From Acutalibacter sp. 1XD8-33 (GTDB taxonomy: Bacteria; Bacillota; Clostridia; Oscillospirales; Acutalibacteraceae), in assembly GCF_003612555.1 (NCBI RefSeq), contig NZ_RAZF01000003.1, positions 62,001 to 126,000 on the forward strand: 64,000 bases of DNA, in the 5' to 3' direction. Under the pieces are notes generated by a model, which ran no database searches, had not been told where the DNA came from, and was given only the letters and a program-made list of their open reading frames with translations. Positions 61,041-64,000 of this stretch are shown piece by piece (the stretch's first letter is position 1; each line of letters starts with the position of its first letter). Made by a program: the position numbers and the translations under genes.

Positions 61041-62339
61041 ATGAAAAAACTGTCAACGCTAAAAAGATTTTTCTGCTTCTTGCTGGTTGGTGTACTTATG
61101 ACATGCTCTATCCATGCTTCCGCTCTTGAAAAAGGAAATCTTGTTTTAACTCCTGAGCTTCAAGAATCAGATCTCGTTATTTCTCAAGAAGTTGCAAAAT
61201 ATATCGCGACGTTCTTTCTTCAAGATATGATAGAGGATGGACATACAGTTTGGACCGATAGCACAGTAGTAGTTAATGAAATTCCTTTATATGATGAGAC
61301 TGGAGAGGGTATAACTGCATATGGTTTTACACTTTCTTCAGGATATATCATTGTTTCGGCATATGTAGATATGCCAAACCTTATACTAGAATGGGCTGAC
61401 GATGGGGAACCTGTCTATTCTCAATTTGCAGCAGAGATGGCTAACTCTACTACTACTGATTCTATCTCCAGAATTATTTATTTGGGGGGATTAGATTATT
61501 ATTATGATACTGGTGCAAATGAGGTAATGGATACCCAGGGTGCTAAGGTAAACAGAACCAACCTGCATCATGAATTCAATGCTATTCGAGATGTTAAGAA
61601 TATTCCACAAGCCTTACTGACATATTTATCTGGAACACCATCAGTTTTTGGTGATACTATTATGCCTCTGGATAATAAGCCCGGCGAACCTATATCCGAT
61701 CCCTTTGCTTATGCGAAGTATTATTACCCTGGTACTTGGAAAGCAGTAGATTGGCAAAACAAGTGGGAAAAGTATGCTAATTATGCTACAGTCAATGGCT
61801 TTGTTATCCACAAAGAATGTTGTGGACCAGTAGCTATCACTAATCTAATTAAAATGTACGGGAACATGTACTATGCTAAGAAGGGTATTACTCTTTCTGC
61901 CAAATCCAAAAGTAACACTGATATTTTCCTCTCTGTTCTATCCACTAATACCGAGAATGGAAACAAATACTATACTGATGCATCCAATGGGGGTTCTCCA
62001 TGGAATCTTATGGGAGAATTCACGAAAAAATCTTTTGCTAGGCTTGGTATTACGGTTTCGATATACGGAACATATTCACCAACTTATGATGATATAAAGA
62101 ATGCGACAACTGACTATCGCCTGATGCTTGTAAATATCAAAGGACATAATGGATATAATGGGGGGCATGCTGTTGTCGGTTATGCTTGTACTACTTTACA
62201 AGAAAGCAGTACTGGACGGCAATACAAATTTTTAAAGGCTTGTGATGGAAAGTCAACTACTGCAAGGTATTTTGATGTTGATTCTATGACTGGATGTGGT
62301 GACGAATATTGGGAGGTATACTTTAATGGGCTCCGATAG
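61041..62339 (+). CDS. Streptopain-like (C10) or C39-type cysteine protease
   Basis: A 432-aa secreted protein. Signal peptide (about 1-28). Residues about 40-125 resemble the Spi/streptopain propeptide (GFTLSSGYIIVSAYVDMP). The C-terminal part (about 225-430) has the catalytic Cys in HKECCGPVAITNL and His in GGHAVVGYA, the papain-like layout. The gene is far more AT-rich than its surroundings, which suggests transfer. AAGGAGA precedes the ATG. It overlaps the next gene by 14 bases. Substrate unknown. Confidence 0.8.
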   Translation: MKKLSTLKRFFCFLLVGVLMTCSIHASALEKGNLVLTPELQESDLVISQEVAKYIATFFLQDMIEDGHTVWTDSTVVVNEIPLYDETGEGITAYGFTLSSGYIIVSAYVDMPNLILEWADDGEPVYSQFAAEMANSTTTDSISRIIYLGGLDYYYDTGANEVMDTQGAKVNRTNLHHEFNAIRDVKNIPQALLTYLSGTPSVFGDTIMPLDNKPGEPISDPFAYAKYYYPGTWKAVDWQNKWEKYANYATVNGFVIHKECCGPVAITNLIKMYGNMYYAKKGITLSAKSKSNTDIFLSVLSTNTENGNKYYTDASNGGSPWNLMGEFTKKSFARLGITVSIYGTYSPTYDDIKNATTDYRLMLVNIKGHNGYNGGHAVVGYACTTLQESSTGRQYKFLKACDGKSTTARYFDVDSMTGCGDEYWEVYFNGLR

Positions 62340-63240
62340 AGTTTACGGCTCTGGCCATATGTTTCAGAATCTCTCGCTCTTGGGGTGTCTTTTTGCTCTG
62401 GTTTTATTCTGCTCCGGCTGCTCTGCCAGCGCTGTCCCCGAAGAGGAACCCGCCTCCTGCGCCTGCAACTGCTGGACCTGCGTCACCGCCTCCGCCGACC
62501 GCCTCTTTTCCCTGACGGAGGACGACATTCTCCACGATATCCTGTACCTGTCCGACGGCGACAAGCGCGTCTACCTGGAGGGCGGTGACCTGAGCTCCGC
62601 TCTTGGGCTGCTCAACAGCTTCCAGCCGGTCCGCCAGGAGGAGGCCGGGGCAGCGGAGAGGGAGGGCTGCTATCTCTTCCTGAGCCTCCTGGACTCCGAC
62701 CGGGAATTCTGGATCACCCGGGACTCCATCTCCATAGGGGACACCCGCTATGTGGGGGAGGAAGACTGTCTGGGCGGCCTCCTGGACGCCTTCCTGGAGG
62801 GCAAGCCCTTGGAAGCGCCCGCCACCAAGGAGCCGGAACCCGCCGCCCCCCAAAATGCTGAGGAAAATCCGGAGAACGCCTGCCCCTGCGGGTGCCAATC
62901 CTGCGGATGCGAGCCCTTCGGCCGGCTCTTCGCCTATCCCCGGGACCGAGTGATCTCCGTGTGGGCCGACGATGGCGGCGGGCGGATCGTCCTGGAGGGG
63001 GACCGCGCCCGTGCCTGCGTGGACATCCTCAACGATTTCCAGCCCCAGAAGGCCGAAAAGGTGCCCGAAATGGTGGGCGGCGGGGGCTACGGGCTGATCC
63101 TCCTGCTCCCGGACAGCGACCGGAGATTTACCGTATTCCCCGACTCTGTGCTTATTGGCGATGTTCTGTATTCCGGTGAAGAGGGCTGCATGGACGAGCT
63201 GATCACCTTCCTGGGCAGGACCGCAAGCGCAGAGCGCTGA
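62326..63240 (+). CDS. Cys-rich lipoprotein with an internal duplication
   Basis: A 304-aa protein. The lipobox FCSG-Cys is near residue 22. Two related halves follow: each opens with a cysteine cluster (CACNCWTC near 36, CPCGCQSCGC near 189), then a module with DILxDFQP-like and LLPDSDRxFxxxxDSxxIGDxxYxGEEGC elements. GGGAGG nine bases before the ATG at 62326 lies inside the upstream gene. High GC, unlike the protease before it. The function and the metal or redox role of the cysteines are unknown. Confidence 0.8.
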   Translation: MGSDRVYGSGHMFQNLSLLGCLFALVLFCSGCSASAVPEEEPASCACNCWTCVTASADRLFSLTEDDILHDILYLSDGDKRVYLEGGDLSSALGLLNSFQPVRQEEAGAAEREGCYLFLSLLDSDREFWITRDSISIGDTRYVGEEDCLGGLLDAFLEGKPLEAPATKEPEPAAPQNAEENPENACPCGCQSCGCEPFGRLFAYPRDRVISVWADDGGGRIVLEGDRARACVDILNDFQPQKAEKVPEMVGGGGYGLILLLPDSDRRFTVFPDSVLIGDVLYSGEEGCMDELITFLGRTASAER

Positions 63241-63381
63241 ACCGCCTCTGTGGGGCCATTGGTTTTCCGGCTTTGAGCGGAGGAATCCGCCACGCTGTTT
63301 ATGCTGCATTTTTATGAACAAACGATCGATTGCATAGGATTTCTCTTCTGGGGAACGATACTCCCGAATGGAGGTGGTCCT

Positions 63382-64000
63382 ATGTTTCAACATGAAAAAA
63401 TGCTTTTTCACCCTGTGGAGGTGGAAAAAGCAAATCCCCAGTATGCCGCTCTGCTCCAGGAACAACTGGGCGGCGGCAACGGCGAACTAAAAGCCGCCAT
63501 GCAGTATATGTCCCAGAGCTTCCGCATAAAGGATCCCGAAATCAAAGACCTATTTCTGGATATTGCCGCAGAGGAACTGGGCCATATGGAGATGGTGGCT
63601 CAAACCATCAATCTTCTCAATGGCCATGACCTGGACGTCTCCGCTGTGCCGGCCGGGGAAATCCAGTCCCATGTCCTGCTGGGCCTGAACCCCGGCCTGA
63701 TCAACGCCTCCGGCTATTCTTGGACCGGAGACTATGTCACTGTGACAGGCGACCTGTGCGCCGACCTGCTGTCCAATATTGCCTCAGAACAGCGGGCAAA
63801 AGTGGTATATGAATATCTGTACCGGTTGATCGGCGACAAAAAGGTGCGGGACACCATCGACTTCCTGCTAAACCGGGAAGAAGCCCACAACGCCCTGTTC
63901 CGCGAGGCCTTTAACCGGGTACAGGATACTGGCTCCAACCGAGACTTTGGAACCACAAAGGCGGCAAAAATGTACTTTAGCATGTCCCAGCCCTCTCCCG
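63382..64000 (+). CDS. Manganese catalase family protein, partial
   Basis: 206 codons up to the window edge. A ferritin-like four-helix protein of the manganese catalase/CotJC type: LGGGNGELKAAMQYMSQS near the start, AAEELGHMEMV with Glu and His metal ligands, and REEAHNALF later. It breaks down hydrogen peroxide; CotJC forms are spore-coat proteins. GGAGGTGG precedes the ATG at 63382. The 3' end lies outside the window. Confidence 0.9.
   Translation, partial: MFQHEKMLFHPVEVEKANPQYAALLQEQLGGGNGELKAAMQYMSQSFRIKDPEIKDLFLDIAAEELGHMEMVAQTINLLNGHDLDVSAVPAGEIQSHVLLGLNPGLINASGYSWTGDYVTVTGDLCADLLSNIASEQRAKVVYEYLYRLIGDKKVRDTIDFLLNREEAHNALFREAFNRVQDTGSNRDFGTTKAAKMYFSMSQPSP

Overview
The window looks like chromosome of a GC-rich, strictly anaerobic, endospore-forming Clostridia (inference: Oscillospiraceae of the Flavonifractor/Lawsonibacter/Intestinimonas type). 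The support is Shine-Dalgarno-rich, high-GC genes, sporulation genes (spoIIR, spoIIP, a CotJC-type manganese catalase), a multi-subunit [FeFe]-hydrogenase locus, a glutamine synthetase next to an ANTAR regulator, and MEP-pathway ispE. No rRNA, tRNA, CRISPR array, phage or transposase gene was seen.

Layout. 0.1-5 kb: a transglutaminase-like protein coupled to a GH29 alpha-L-fucosidase, then a radical SAM protein. 5-16.5 kb: Na/Pi cotransporter, addB with a 62-aa membrane protein, spoIIR, a putative manganese/arsenic transporter, ispE, an Lrp regulator coupled to an aminotransferase, and a HisJ-type phosphatase. 16.7-23.1 kb: a leftward surface-polysaccharide cluster (three GT2 enzymes, a pyruvyl-transferase family protein, an FrhB-DUF1919 fusion). 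23.4-33 kb: P-loop kinase, GH13_18 phosphorylase, beta-lactamase-fold hydrolase, glnA with an ANTAR regulator, purF, a HAD phosphatase and an unknown protein. 33.6-43.1 kb: a leftward hydrogenase locus with structural subunits (NuoE/NuoF/HndB/HydA-like), a second hydrogenase-domain protein, two DRTGG proteins, two RsbW-like ATPases and a PHP protein. 43.9-47.2 kb: serC, a holin-like type I toxin locus, serA and MazG. 47.4-50.9 kb: a CsoR/CopA copper module whose CopA frame runs into a CopZ domain with its own ribosome site. 51-64 kb: DUF6625 protein, a small membrane protein, two SLH surface proteins, lipoproteins, citrate synthase, spoIIP, an AT-rich C10-like cysteine protease, a duplicated Cys-rich lipoprotein and the start of a manganese catalase.

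The most unusual property is intergenic. About a dozen gaps are filled by mosaic repeats of roughly 100-600 bp. They are built from recurring anchor sequences and interchangeable perfect hairpins, in both orientations, and carry no transposase. A second, separate family of about 105 bp has three hairpins, TA-flanked imperfect terminal inverted repeats and four copies. One copy lies between a consensus promoter and glnA; another begins at the spoIIP stop codon. These repeats interrupt otherwise coherent operons (hydrogenase, serC/serA, csoR/copA).

Readable control elements include paired CsoR operators in a perfect promoter, a Fur-like box before the hydrogenase structural genes, a terminator-like hairpin at the 5' end of the purF transcript, and an antisense promoter downstream of the holin-like toxin.
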